Below, piece by piece: positions 23,793 through 32,405 of a stretch of DNA of 64,000 bases. The stretch is from positions 186,001-250,000 of the forward strand of contig CAXBMQ010000004.1 of assembly GCA_963977005.1 (NCBI GenBank), in the 5' to 3' direction. A model generated the notes under the pieces. The model saw only the letters and a program-made list of their open reading frames with translations, did not search any database and had not been told where the DNA came from. The DNA comes from CAXBCP01 sp963977005 (GTDB taxonomy: Bacteria > Pseudomonadota > Alphaproteobacteria > MPNO01 > UBA830). A program made the position numbers and the translations under genes. The number at the start of each line of letters is the position of its first letter. Within the stretch, counting starts at the first letter, position 1.

Positions 23793-25784
23793 TTGCCCGA
23801 ATCAGCCCCCGAAGCGATCGACGTCGATCACGCCCAACTTGCCAACGCCATCCGCGCCCTGTCGATGGACGCCGTGCAGGCTGCCAATTCCGGTCATCCC
23901 GGCATGCCGATGGGCGCCGCCGATATGGCGACGGTGCTGTTTACGAAATATCTGAAATACAATCCGGCGGATCCCAACTGGGCCGATCGCGACCGTTTCG
24001 TGCTGTCCGCCGGCCATGGCTCGATGCTGCTCTATTCGCTGCTGCATCTGACCGGCTATGCCGATATGACGATGGACCAGCTCCGGAATTTCCGCCAGCT
24101 CGGCAGCAAGACCGCGGGCCATCCGGAATACGGCGAAGCCGGCGGGATCGAAATGACCACAGGACCGCTCGGGCAGGGTGTGTCGACCGCCGTCGGGATG
24201 GCGATTGCCGAACGCTCGATGAATGCGCGTTATGGCGACGATCTGGTCGATCACCGGACATGGGTGATCGCGTCCGACGGCGACCTGATGGAAGGCATCA
24301 GCCACGAAGCAGCATCGCTGGCCGGCCATATGAAGCTCCGCCGCCTGATCGTGCTGTATGACGACAACGATATTTCGATCGATGGCGGCACTGAAATGTC
24401 GCTGTCCGACAACGCGCTCGGCCGGTTCGATTCCTATGGCTGGCATACGCAGCGCTGCGACGGCCACAACGCGGACGGGCTGTCCGCAGCAATCGAAGCG
24501 GCCCTAGCCTCCGACAAGCCGTCGCTGATTGCCTGTAAAACGGTGATCGGGTTCGGGGCGCCCAACAAGCAGGGGACCTCCGGCGTCCACGGTGCACCGC
24601 TTGGGGCCGACGAAATTGCGGCGGCCCGCAAGCAACTGGGCTGGCCGTACGAACCGTTCGTCATTCCGAACGAGATATTGTCCGCGTGGCGTGACGCCGG
24701 AAGCCGTCATGCCGGTGCCTATGCCGACTGGTCCGCGCGCCTCGAAAGCGCCGGTACCCGCGCCGAGTTCGAACGCGCGATGGCCGGCGACCTGCCCGAA
24801 GGCTGGGAGCAGTCGGTGATCGACGTGAAAAAGGGCTTCTCCGCCGACGCGCCGAAGCTTGCGACCCGGGCGTCGTCCGGTAAGGTGCTCGATGCGATCA
24901 CCCCGGCTGTGCCGGAAATGATCGGCGGCTCTGCCGACCTGACCGGATCGAACAACACCAAAGCGGCCGGTTTCGGCCCGCTTGCCCCGCCGGATTATGC
25001 CGGGCGCTACATGTATTACGGTGTGCGCGAGCACGGCATGGCCGCGGCGATGAACGGCATGGCGCTGCATGGCGGTATCATTCCCTATTCGGGCACGTTC
25101 CTGATCTTTTCCGATTATTTGCGCCCGTCGCTGCGGCTTGCCGCTCTGATGGGTGTCCGGGCGATCCACGTGCTGACGCACGATTCGATCGGTCTGGGCG
25201 AAGACGGTCCGACCCATCAGCCGGTCGAACACCTGGCGGCATTGCGGGCGATCCCCAATTTGCATGTGTTCCGCCCGGCAGACGCGGTGGAAGCCGCCGA
25301 ATGCTGGCAGGCGGCGCTCGAACATGCCGATGGCCCGTCGGTAATGGCCCTGACCCGCCAGGGACTGCCCACCCAGCGTACCGAACACACGGACGAGAAC
25401 CTGTCGGCGAAGGGCGCCTATGTGCTCGCTGACGCCGATGGCGACCGTCAGGCGACGATCCTGGCAACGGGATCCGAGGTTGAAATCGCCATGGCCGCGC
25501 GCGATGCGCTGCAGGCTGACGGTGTGCCGACGGCTGTCGTCTCAATGCCGTGCTGGGAACTTTTCGAGGCCCAGCCGGCGGCATACAGGGCCGACGTGCT
25601 GGGCGGCGGGGTGCGTGTCGCGGTCGAAGCGGCGATCGGCTTCGGCTGGGAACACTGGACCGGCCCCGACGGCGGATTCGTCGGCATGACGGGTTTCGGG
25701 GCGTCGGCGCCGGCGGAGGAACTTTACGAACATTTCGGGATCACTGCCGGCGCGGTTGCGGCAGCTGTGAAGGCCCGGCTCTAG
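23793..25784 (+). CDS. tkt: Transketolase
   Basis: 663 aa, standard length. A TTG at 23793 is the only plausible start: an in-frame stop lies upstream and no ATG or GTG sits between it and the conserved LANAIRALSMDAVQAANSGHPGMPMGAAD N-terminus. A GAAGAG ribosome site is a few bases upstream. TPP motif: ASDGDLMEGISHEAASLAGH. Active-site GHGSMLLYSLLHLTG, DDNDISIDG and, in the PYR domain, YYGVREHGMAAAMNG are intact, plus HDSIGLGEDGPTHQP. It interconverts sugar phosphates in the pentose phosphate pathway, and the gap and pgk genes follow, linking it to gluconeogenesis and glycolysis. Confidence 0.95.
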   Translation: MPESAPEAIDVDHAQLANAIRALSMDAVQAANSGHPGMPMGAADMATVLFTKYLKYNPADPNWADRDRFVLSAGHGSMLLYSLLHLTGYADMTMDQLRNFRQLGSKTAGHPEYGEAGGIEMTTGPLGQGVSTAVGMAIAERSMNARYGDDLVDHRTWVIASDGDLMEGISHEAASLAGHMKLRRLIVLYDDNDISIDGGTEMSLSDNALGRFDSYGWHTQRCDGHNADGLSAAIEAALASDKPSLIACKTVIGFGAPNKQGTSGVHGAPLGADEIAAARKQLGWPYEPFVIPNEILSAWRDAGSRHAGAYADWSARLESAGTRAEFERAMAGDLPEGWEQSVIDVKKGFSADAPKLATRASSGKVLDAITPAVPEMIGGSADLTGSNNTKAAGFGPLAPPDYAGRYMYYGVREHGMAAAMNGMALHGGIIPYSGTFLIFSDYLRPSLRLAALMGVRAIHVLTHDSIGLGEDGPTHQPVEHLAALRAIPNLHVFRPADAVEAAECWQAALEHADGPSVMALTRQGLPTQRTEHTDENLSAKGAYVLADADGDRQATILATGSEVEIAMAARDALQADGVPTAVVSMPCWELFEAQPAAYRADVLGGGVRVAVEAAIGFGWEHWTGPDGGFVGMTGFGASAPAEELYEHFGITAGAVAAAVKARL

Positions 25785-25839
25785 AACGATCTCGAAGAAC
25801 ATTACGATGTATCAGAACGCAGTATTGGAGGATTGAAGA

Positions 25840-26850
25840 ATGGCAGTTCGTGTTGCAATTAACGGCTTCGGCCGGATCGGGCGGCTGACGCTGCGCGCGG
25901 CGCTCGAAGCAGGGCGCAAGGATATCGAAGTGGTTGCGATCAACGATCTCGGCTCGGTCGATATGAACGCCCTGCTGCTGCAGAACGACAGCACGCATGG
26001 CCGTCTGCCGAAACCGGTCAAGGTGACCTCCACCGGCATCAATGCCGGTAGCGGCGTCATCAAGGTTTTTGCCGAACGCAACCCGGAAGACCTGCCCTGG
26101 GGCAAGCTTGACATCGATGTCGTGCTCGAATGCACCGGAATCTTCACCAAACGTGAAATGGCGGCCAAGCACCTTGCGGCGGGGGCCAAGAAAGTACTGA
26201 TTTCCGCGCCCGGCACCGGGGAAGACCTGACCGTGGTTTACGGCATCAACGATCACAAGCTGCGGAAATCGCACACCATCGTCTCCAACGCATCCTGCAC
26301 CACGAACTGCCTGGCACCGGTCGCATCGGTCATGCACAAGGCGTTCGACATCCAGCAGGGCTATATGACCACGATCCACGCCTATACCGGCGATCAGCGC
26401 ATCCTCGACACGCTGCACAGCGATCCGCGCCGTGCCCGTGCCGCCGCCGGCTCTATGATTCCGACCTCGACCGGCGCCGCCAAGGCTGTCGGTCTGGTGC
26501 TGCCGGAACTGAACGGCAAGCTGGACGGTACATCGATCCGCGTGCCGACCGCGAATGTCTCCGTGATCGACTTCACGTTCATTCCGAAAAAGAAAACCAC
26601 GGTCGAGGCCGTGAATGACGCTGCGATCAAGGCGGCGTCGAGCAAGCGGCTCAAGGGTATCCTGAACATCAACGACGCCCCGCTGGTTTCGGTCGATTTC
26701 AACCATGACCCGGCCTCGTCGACCTTCGACGTCACCCAGACACAGGTGGTCGGCGGCAAGCTGGTCCGCGTGGTCAGCTGGTATGACAACGAATGGGGTT
26801 TCTCCAACCGCATGCTCGATACCGCGGTCGCGATGGGCAAGCTCAAATAG
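25840..26850 (+). CDS. gap: Glyceraldehyde-3-phosphate dehydrogenase, type I
   Basis: 336 aa. Rossmann start RVAINGFGRIGRLTLRAA; catalytic Cys153 in SNASCTTNCLAPVASVMH. The phosphate and substrate loops HAYTGDQRILDTLH and RARAAAGSMIPTSTGAAK are intact, and the C-terminus WYDNEWGFSNRMLDTA is standard. A strong GGAGG site precedes the ATG. It catalyses oxidation of glyceraldehyde-3-phosphate to 1,3-bisphosphoglycerate. The Asp at position 33-34 region (INDLGS) fits NAD use. It lies between tkt and pgk, a frequent alphaproteobacterial order. Confidence 0.97.
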   Translation: MAVRVAINGFGRIGRLTLRAALEAGRKDIEVVAINDLGSVDMNALLLQNDSTHGRLPKPVKVTSTGINAGSGVIKVFAERNPEDLPWGKLDIDVVLECTGIFTKREMAAKHLAAGAKKVLISAPGTGEDLTVVYGINDHKLRKSHTIVSNASCTTNCLAPVASVMHKAFDIQQGYMTTIHAYTGDQRILDTLHSDPRRARAAAGSMIPTSTGAAKAVGLVLPELNGKLDGTSIRVPTANVSVIDFTFIPKKKTTVEAVNDAAIKAASSKRLKGILNINDAPLVSVDFNHDPASSTFDVTQTQVVGGKLVRVVSWYDNEWGFSNRMLDTAVAMGKLK

Positions 26851-26895
26851 CACCCGCCGTGCGGAACCCAGGATACCGACGATCAAGACACTGAC

Positions 26896-26931
26896 GAAAA
26901 TCCCTCATCCTTTACCGGGTGGGGGATTTTC
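26896..26931. other. 15-bp stem-loop between gap and pgk
   Basis: GAAAATCCC (26896-26904) pairs with GGGATTTTC (26923-26931). Inside, TCATCC pairs with GGGTGG (two G.T wobbles) around a six-base loop TTTACC, making a 15-bp stem. No T-run follows on the plus strand, so it is not a standard terminator. It may stabilise the upstream mRNA or set different gap and pgk levels. Confidence 0.7.
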
Positions 26932-26958
26932 ATATCCGGAAACCGAGAGACAAGTAAT

Positions 26959-28146
26959 ATGCCCAAGACCCTCGACGATATTGACGTAGCCGGCAAACGC
27001 GTATTCCTGCGCGCCGATCTGAACGTTCCGATGCGCGACGGCGCCGTTTCGGATGCAACGCGGATATCGCGTCTGGCGCCCACCATCACCGAATTGGCGG
27101 ACAAGGGCGCTATCGTGATCGTGGCCTCCCATTTCGGACGTCCCAAGGGCGAGGTAGTGCCTGAAATGTCGCTGGCACCGCTGGCCGTCCCGCTTTCGGC
27201 CGCGCTGGGCGGGCGCAACGTCTCGTTTGCGAATGACTGCATCGGCGCCGAAGCGCAAAAGGTCGTCGGCGCGGCGTCGTCGGGCGACGTCGTGCTGCTC
27301 GAAAACCTGCGGTATCACGAAGGCGAGGAACTGAACGATCCGGATTTCGCGGCCGATCTGGCAAAGCTCGCCGATCTTTATGTGAACGATGCGTTCTCGG
27401 CCGCCCACCGGGCCCACGCCTCGACCGAGGCGCTGGCGCATCTGCTGCCGGCGGCGGCGGGCCGCATGATGCAGGCCGAACTGGACGCGCTCGATTCCGC
27501 GCTCGGCACTCCGGAACGCCCTGTCGGCGCCATTGTCGGCGGTGCGAAGGTGTCGACCAAGCTGGACCTGCTCGGCAACCTTGTCGGTAAGGTCGACATG
27601 CTGGCGATCGGCGGGGCGATGGCCAACACGTTCCTGCACGCGCTGGGCACCGATGTTGGAAAGTCGCTCTGCGAACACGACATGGCCGATACCGCCCGGG
27701 AGATCCTCGGCCGCGCAGACGAGGCGGGGTGCGAGATCATTCTGCCGGCCGATGCGGTGGTGGCCCGGGAATTTGCCGAAGGCGCCCCCAGCGAAGTAGT
27801 GCCCGTCAGCGCCGTTCCGGGCGATATGATGATCCTCGATGTCGGTCCCGGTACCGCCAATGCTCTCGCGGCCAAGCTGGGCGATCTCAAAACCCTGGTA
27901 TGGAACGGGCCGCTCGGCGCGTTCGAGGTCCCGCCCTTCGATGCCGGCACCGTGATGGTCGCCCGGATCGCCGCAGACCTGACTCGTGCGGGATCGTTGA
28001 AAACGGTTGCCGGCGGCGGCGATACGGTGGCAGCGCTCGTTGCCGCCGACGTGCTCGACGATTTCTCCTACGTCTCGACCGCGGGCGGCGCGTTCCTCGA
28101 ATGGCTCGAAGGCAAGGACCTGCCGGGCGTCAAGGCGCTGGGGTAG
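26959..28146 (+). CDS. pgk: Phosphoglycerate kinase
   Basis: 395 aa. N-terminal domain: VFLRADLNVPMRDGAVSDATR (substrate-binding Arg and Asn) and ASHFGRPKGE. Hinge and nucleotide domain: GGAKVSTKLDLLGNLV, the Mg-ATP glycine-rich loop VAGGGDTVAAL and the C-terminal STAGGAFLEWLEGKDLPG. All diagnostic residues are intact. It makes ATP and 3-phosphoglycerate from 1,3-bisphosphoglycerate. The gene follows gap after a stem-loop. No fba gene follows, unlike in many relatives, as the next gene runs in the opposite direction. Confidence 0.97.
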   Translation: MPKTLDDIDVAGKRVFLRADLNVPMRDGAVSDATRISRLAPTITELADKGAIVIVASHFGRPKGEVVPEMSLAPLAVPLSAALGGRNVSFANDCIGAEAQKVVGAASSGDVVLLENLRYHEGEELNDPDFAADLAKLADLYVNDAFSAAHRAHASTEALAHLLPAAAGRMMQAELDALDSALGTPERPVGAIVGGAKVSTKLDLLGNLVGKVDMLAIGGAMANTFLHALGTDVGKSLCEHDMADTAREILGRADEAGCEIILPADAVVAREFAEGAPSEVVPVSAVPGDMMILDVGPGTANALAAKLGDLKTLVWNGPLGAFEVPPFDAGTVMVARIAADLTRAGSLKTVAGGGDTVAALVAADVLDDFSYVSTAGGAFLEWLEGKDLPGVKALG

Positions 28147-28176
28147 GGGGCAGGTTCAGGGGCTGAAAAAAATAGT

Positions 28177-28252
28177 GTCACCCCGGCCTTGTGCCGGGGT
28201 CCATCTTGCGGTTCCGAAGATAGTCTGGATCCCGGGACAAGCCCGGGATGAC
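28177..28252. repeat. Paired-hairpin intergenic repeat, copy 2
   Basis: Left arm 28177-28203 (starts GTCACCCCGG, ends CCGGGGTCCA) and right arm 28226-28252 (starts TGGATCCCGGG, ends CCCGGGATGAC) are in inverted orientation. Each arm forms its own hairpin. The architecture matches the repeats at 10923 and 31247. It lies between convergent pgk and the ferritin-like gene and could serve as a bidirectional terminator-like barrier, though there is no T-run. Confidence 0.85.
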
Positions 28253-28287
28253 AATTGTTGCAGCGTCGGAAACCCCAGCGAAGCCCT

Positions 28288-29016
28288 CTAACCCCGTGTA
28301 TTCTCCGCGATAAACGCGTCGATCTCGTCCGCGGACATCGCGCCGGGGAACATCTCGGCGCGCATGGCGACGCGCTGGGCGCTGATCGTGCGGATGGCGT
28401 CTTTCATGCGGGTCATGTCTTCGTCGGATTTGATCAGGCCAACGCAGATTTTCGCCTGTTCGGCGTAGTGGTCCTTTTCATCTTCATAGATGATTTCCAT
28501 GGCGTGGGCTGTCATGTCGTTGACGGTTGAGCCGGACAGTTTCGCCCCTTCGCGGAACAGCCGCGCGCCGCCGCCCTCGGTGAAGCCCACGGCGGCCTTT
28601 GTCAATTCGTCGCCGCCTTCGACATAGTCACGCCGGATGTCGCCGAGCTTTTTTTCCTCGGACAGCTGGACGGTGTCTTCCGCCGTTATCCTGCGGCCCA
28701 TCACGTGCTCGAATATATCGGCCAGCATGACGTAGTGATTGAATTCCTCGGTCAGCTGGGTCAGGAGGAAATGATATTCGTGCCGGTCGATGCTGCGGTC
28801 GACCTCCGGGAAGCGGTCGACCAGGTCTTTCAGTTCCCGGTGAAGGCCATTGAAGAATCCGTCGACCGGGTGCAATTCCTTCCAGAGCTGGGCCCGCAGG
28901 TAGAACGCGTGGTCTTCGTCCGTTGCGCCGTCGAAATAGCGTTTGGCGATTTCACCCTCGCACTCCCAGTACGGCCACGCCGTATCGACCAGTTCCTGCT
29001 CCGTCGTATCTGTCAT
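28288..29016 (-). CDS. Ferritin-like di-iron carboxylate protein
   Basis: 242 aa, strong helix content and no membrane segment. Two ExxH elements are visible, E91-x2-H94 (in EEFNHYVMLAD) and E180-x2-H183 (in EDEKDHYAEQ). Each is preceded about 30 residues earlier by a conserved-looking Glu (E61 and E147). E-(30)-ExxH-(53)-E-(33)-ExxH is the ligand spacing of ferritin-like four-helix di-iron proteins. A GGAGG site precedes the ATG. I do not recognise the family by name; the ligand scheme is inferred from spacing. It runs divergently from the flavoprotein gene with about 100 bases between. Confidence 0.7.
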   Translation of the reverse strand: MTDTTEQELVDTAWPYWECEGEIAKRYFDGATDEDHAFYLRAQLWKELHPVDGFFNGLHRELKDLVDRFPEVDRSIDRHEYHFLLTQLTEEFNHYVMLADIFEHVMGRRITAEDTVQLSEEKKLGDIRRDYVEGGDELTKAAVGFTEGGGARLFREGAKLSGSTVNDMTAHAMEIIYEDEKDHYAEQAKICVGLIKSDEDMTRMKDAIRTISAQRVAMRAEMFPGAMSADEIDAFIAENTRG

Positions 29017-29117
29017 TCATCCCTCCGTTTCGTGCATTTTAGACATCCCCCTATCCGCTGCACAACGTTGCGGTAAGCGTTCGGATTCGGGACAATGGGG
29101 CAAGGAGAACGATACCC

Positions 29118-30818
29118 ATGATTCACTTGGAAACCGATGTTCTGGTCGTCGGCGCCGGCGGCGCGGGCATGTATGCGGCAATCGCGGCTGCCCGCAACGG
29201 TGCCGATGTCATTCTGGCGGACAAGAGCATGATAAGCCGTGGCGGTGCGACCATCATGGCGCAGATGACGACGGCAGCGGCGCTGGGCGACGAAGAGCCC
29301 GACAGCTGGGAAAAGCATCTCGAAGACACGCTCGAAGCCGGGCGCGGACTGTGCAACGAGGAACTGTCGGGTATCCTGTGCCGCGAAGCGATCGACCGTA
29401 TCCGCGAAATGGACGACTGGAAGGTCGGCTGGGCGCGCAAGGACGGCAAGATCACCGGCGTCATGGCGCCCGGTCACAGTGTGCCCCGCTGCGTTTACGT
29501 GGATTTTCTGAATACCGGCCCCGCGGTTGCCAAGTGCCTGCGCACGCAGGTCGCGCGCGCGGACACCGTGATGCGCGTCAGCGGGCTCGCGATCAACGAT
29601 GTCGTGGTCGATGACGGCGTGGTCACCGGCGCGGTCGGCTGGAATCTCGAAGACGAAACGCCGGTCACGATTGCCGCCAACGCGGTGATCATCGCGGCGG
29701 GCGGGCTGACCCGGCTGTATCAGCGCAACAGCGCCTCGGTGAACATGAACGGCGACGGCTATGCCATGGCGCTGCGCGCCGGCGCCGACCTGATCGACAT
29801 GGAATTTCCCCAGTTCTTCCCGATCGGCCACCTGGCGCCGCGTCTTGTCGGGATGGACCCGATCATGTGGGACCCGTTCCGCTACAAGCTGGGCGGCCGC
29901 CTGTTCAACGCGAAGGGCGAGGAGTTCCTGCACAAATACGGCGGCGAGGACGCGGAAAAATACACGACGACGCGGGATATCATTTCCTACGGGATCACCA
30001 AGGAGCATGAGGCCGGACTGACAACCGAGAACGGCGGCGTTCACCTGAGCTTCCAGCACATCCCGGAAGACAAGCTGCGCGAAGCGTTCGGACCGGTGAT
30101 CGACAAACTGGCGGCGAACGGTATCGACCTCACGAAGAATACCGTCGAGGTTTCGCCCATCGCGCATTATCACATGGGCGGCATTCGCGTGAACGGACAG
30201 ATGGAAACCAGCGTTGCCGGGCTGTACGGCGCGGGCGAGGTGGTCGGCGGCGCCAACGGGGCGAACCGTCTGTCGGGCAACGCCATTCCCGAAGCCTTCG
30301 TGTTCGGCGAACGGGCGGGCAGGTTCGCCGCGGAATATGCGCGCGGGCGCAACCGGGTCTGGTCGGACGCCGCGGCGCAGGAACACCTCGACCTGCTGAA
30401 TTCGCTGATCTCGCGGCAGTCGGATACAGCCGGCGACAAGGCGGCGCTGGGCGAGATGTGGTTCGAGCTGCAGAACCTGATGTGGGAAAAAGTCGGCGTG
30501 CTGCGCACCGGCGAAAAGCTGTCGGCGGCGCTGAGTCGTATCCGTGAAATGCGAACAGCACTTGCCGACATGGTTCCCGCCGACGACACCGAGTTCAATA
30601 TGACCCTGCAGGACTGGTACGACCTGCGCTCGGCCCTGCTGACGGCCGAATCCGTGACGCTCGCGGCGATCAACCGGACCGAGAGCCGCGGCGCCCATCA
30701 GCGCGAGGATTATGAGGAAATGGATCCGTCCCAGGAACACAACCAGCGTCTCCGGCTGGGAGAGGACGGCGCGGTGCTGTCCGACTACCTGCCCGTCGCG
30801 AAAGGAGTGGCGGCATGA
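29118..30818 (+). CDS. Succinate dehydrogenase/fumarate reductase-type flavoprotein
   Basis: 566 aa. FAD loop: VVGAGGAGMYAAIAAARNG (residues about 9-26). The family segments SRGGATIMAQ, HYHMGGIRVNG (catalytic His and Arg region) and GAGEVVGGANGANRLSGNAIPEA (FAD) are intact. GCC AAG-rich AAGGAGAACG ribosome site precedes the ATG. It resembles SdhA/FrdA but also the broader FAD-dependent oxidoreductase group. The next gene, overlapping by four bases, encodes only a [2Fe-2S] protein, so this is not a regular four-subunit SDH. The substrate (fumarate-like dicarboxylate, or another organic acid) is unknown. Confidence 0.85.
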   Translation: MIHLETDVLVVGAGGAGMYAAIAAARNGADVILADKSMISRGGATIMAQMTTAAALGDEEPDSWEKHLEDTLEAGRGLCNEELSGILCREAIDRIREMDDWKVGWARKDGKITGVMAPGHSVPRCVYVDFLNTGPAVAKCLRTQVARADTVMRVSGLAINDVVVDDGVVTGAVGWNLEDETPVTIAANAVIIAAGGLTRLYQRNSASVNMNGDGYAMALRAGADLIDMEFPQFFPIGHLAPRLVGMDPIMWDPFRYKLGGRLFNAKGEEFLHKYGGEDAEKYTTTRDIISYGITKEHEAGLTTENGGVHLSFQHIPEDKLREAFGPVIDKLAANGIDLTKNTVEVSPIAHYHMGGIRVNGQMETSVAGLYGAGEVVGGANGANRLSGNAIPEAFVFGERAGRFAAEYARGRNRVWSDAAAQEHLDLLNSLISRQSDTAGDKAALGEMWFELQNLMWEKVGVLRTGEKLSAALSRIREMRTALADMVPADDTEFNMTLQDWYDLRSALLTAESVTLAAINRTESRGAHQREDYEEMDPSQEHNQRLRLGEDGAVLSDYLPVAKGVAA

Positions 30819-31195
30819 GCGATCCTGTCACGAATAGCGCAAAAACGGCCCCGATTACGATCCGGCGCGGCGCGCCCGGCGAAGAGTCCTGGACGGAAAC
30901 CTACGATGTCCCGTGGCGGGCCGGCATGTCGGTGCTGGATGCCATTGTCTGGGTCCGTACCCACGCCGATTCGTCGGTCGCGTTCCGCTATAGCTGCGTC
31001 AACGCGAATGCCTGCAAGGAATGCATGGTTTCGGTGAACGGCAAGACGGTCTATGCCTGCACCGAACGTCTGGCCGAAGGGGGTACGGAAGTCGGCCCGC
31101 TGACCAACAAGACGCTGATCCGCGATCTGGTCACCGATATCGTGCCGCCCAAGGAAAACCTGCGGGTGATCCTGGAAGAGCAGGCGAAGGGCTAG
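30815..31195 (+). CDS. Solitary [2Fe-2S] protein, SdhB N-domain-like
   Basis: 126 aa, start ATG overlaps the preceding stop (ATGA). Four Cys at 61, 67, 70 and 82 (CVNANACKEC ... YAC) match the plant-type [2Fe-2S] N-terminal domain of SdhB/FrdB, with spacing C-x5-C-x2-C-x11-C, one residue more between the first two than in E. coli FrdB. The [4Fe-4S]/[3Fe-4S] C-terminal half of SdhB is missing, as are membrane anchor genes. The pair therefore forms a soluble two-subunit flavin/iron-sulfur module, taking electrons to or from an unknown partner. Confidence 0.82.
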   Translation: MSDPVTNSAKTAPITIRRGAPGEESWTETYDVPWRAGMSVLDAIVWVRTHADSSVAFRYSCVNANACKECMVSVNGKTVYACTERLAEGGTEVGPLTNKTLIRDLVTDIVPPKENLRVILEEQAKG

Positions 31196-31246
31196 TTTAC
31201 CCAGAGCAGGCGTTCTCTAAATGTGACTCTTTCGTCCCCTCCCTGC

Positions 31247-31328
31247 ATTCCCCCGCCCTCATGGCGGGGGTCCACTCCAAAAGCGAGTCTGGTGTAAAAG
31301 TGGACCCTCGGTACAGGACCGAGGGAAT
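31247..31328. repeat. Paired-hairpin intergenic repeat, copy 3
   Basis: Left arm 31247-31275 contains the hairpin CCCCCGCC-CTCAT-GGCGGGGG and right arm 31300-31328 the hairpin CCCTCGGT-ACAGG-ACCGAGGG. Outer parts are complementary (left ends GTCCAC, right starts GTGGAC; left begins ATTCCC, right ends GGGAAT). The stem sequences differ from copies 1 and 2 while the ends and symmetry are kept, so the structure is probably what is conserved. Confidence 0.8.
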
Positions 31329-31371
31329 AGATTGTTTGTGGTTGCAGGATCGAACCCGTCCGTTGACGGCC

Positions 31372-32388
31372 TTATTCCACCGCGAGCAGACCCTCGACCA
31401 CCCGCCGCGCCTGCAGCACGCCGGCATCGGCGTTGATGTCGATCTGTCGCCAGCTTTCCGGGGCTGAATCGAGACTGCGCTGCTGGGCGGCAAGAATGTC
31501 GACATCCTCGCCGAAAGCCGTTCCTGCCGCGTTTGCAAGTGTCGCGGTCAGGGCGGCATCATCCAGCCGGAAATTTCGCGCATGGTGCCAGAAATAGTGG
31601 CAGGATTTTTCCGTTTCCGGCGTGATCGTGTGGTTCGAAAATACCGTGATACCCGCGTCGCGGTTGCCGTCGCGCGCACCGGAGCCGGCATCGGCGCAGC
31701 CCGCATCGATCACGACATGAACCGGCGCGGTCCATGTAATCAGCTGCCAGCGGTCGACATTTCCCGGAAAGTTCCGCGCGGACGCGAACATGGGCGGCGG
31801 CGCCTTGTCCATGATCCAGCGGTCGATATGAATCGTGTTGCCATCCCGCCGCGTGTCGAGAGGTGCATCTGTCACCCCGTCGGCGCCAAGGGTGGATGCG
31901 TGTACGAACTGGACATGCGACAGGTCCAGCAGGTTGTCGACCAATAGCTGGTGATTGCCTTCGACGTGGAAATATCCCGTGTTCGATATCCAGGCAGGAT
32001 CGTCGTTCCAGTGATAGTCGGGGATCAGGGTTTCATCCGCCTTCGCCGGGTCGCCCGGCCAGATCCAGATATAGCGATAGCGTTCGACAACCGGATAGCT
32101 GCGGATCGCCGCTCCCGGCGGCACCCTGGACTGTCCGGGCACCGACACGCACGCACCCGCCGTGTCGAACTCAAGCCCGTGATAGCCGCACTGCACCCGG
32201 TCGCCGACGCGCTTGCCGAGAGACAGCGGCAGGTGCCGGTGACAGCACCGGTCTTCGAGCGCCGCCGGCGTACCGTCGGAGGAGCGGAACAGCACGACCG
32301 GATCGCCGCAGATGGTGCGGCCCAGCACGTCGTCTGCGACTTCGGCGCTCTGGGCAGCCACGTACCAGGCATTCTTGACGAACGGCAT
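31372..32388 (-). CDS. Rieske oxygenase, VanA/TsaM-like aromatic demethylase or hydroxylase
   Basis: 338 aa, the size of the single-subunit VanA/TsaM group. The N-terminus MPFVKNAWYVAA is typical of that group. The Rieske ligands are in RCCHRHLPLSLGK (C-x-H) and QCGYHGLEF (C-x2-H). The mononuclear iron segment NLLDLSHVQFVHAS carries Asp and two His. No reductase gene (VanB type) is adjacent. VanA-like enzymes O-demethylate vanillate-type methoxyaromatics or hydroxylate methyl groups. The gene lies next to a molybdopterin dehydrogenase, which may act on the resulting aldehyde. Confidence 0.88.
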   Translation of the reverse strand: MPFVKNAWYVAAQSAEVADDVLGRTICGDPVVLFRSSDGTPAALEDRCCHRHLPLSLGKRVGDRVQCGYHGLEFDTAGACVSVPGQSRVPPGAAIRSYPVVERYRYIWIWPGDPAKADETLIPDYHWNDDPAWISNTGYFHVEGNHQLLVDNLLDLSHVQFVHASTLGADGVTDAPLDTRRDGNTIHIDRWIMDKAPPPMFASARNFPGNVDRWQLITWTAPVHVVIDAGCADAGSGARDGNRDAGITVFSNHTITPETEKSCHYFWHHARNFRLDDAALTATLANAAGTAFGEDVDILAAQQRSLDSAPESWRQIDINADAGVLQARRVVEGLLAVE

Positions 32389-32405
32389 GATGTATCAGGC
32401 GCCCC

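Noticed and set aside
29013..30740. 575-codon minus-strand open frame
   Set aside because: Antisense of the flavoprotein gene, which has clear FAD motifs.
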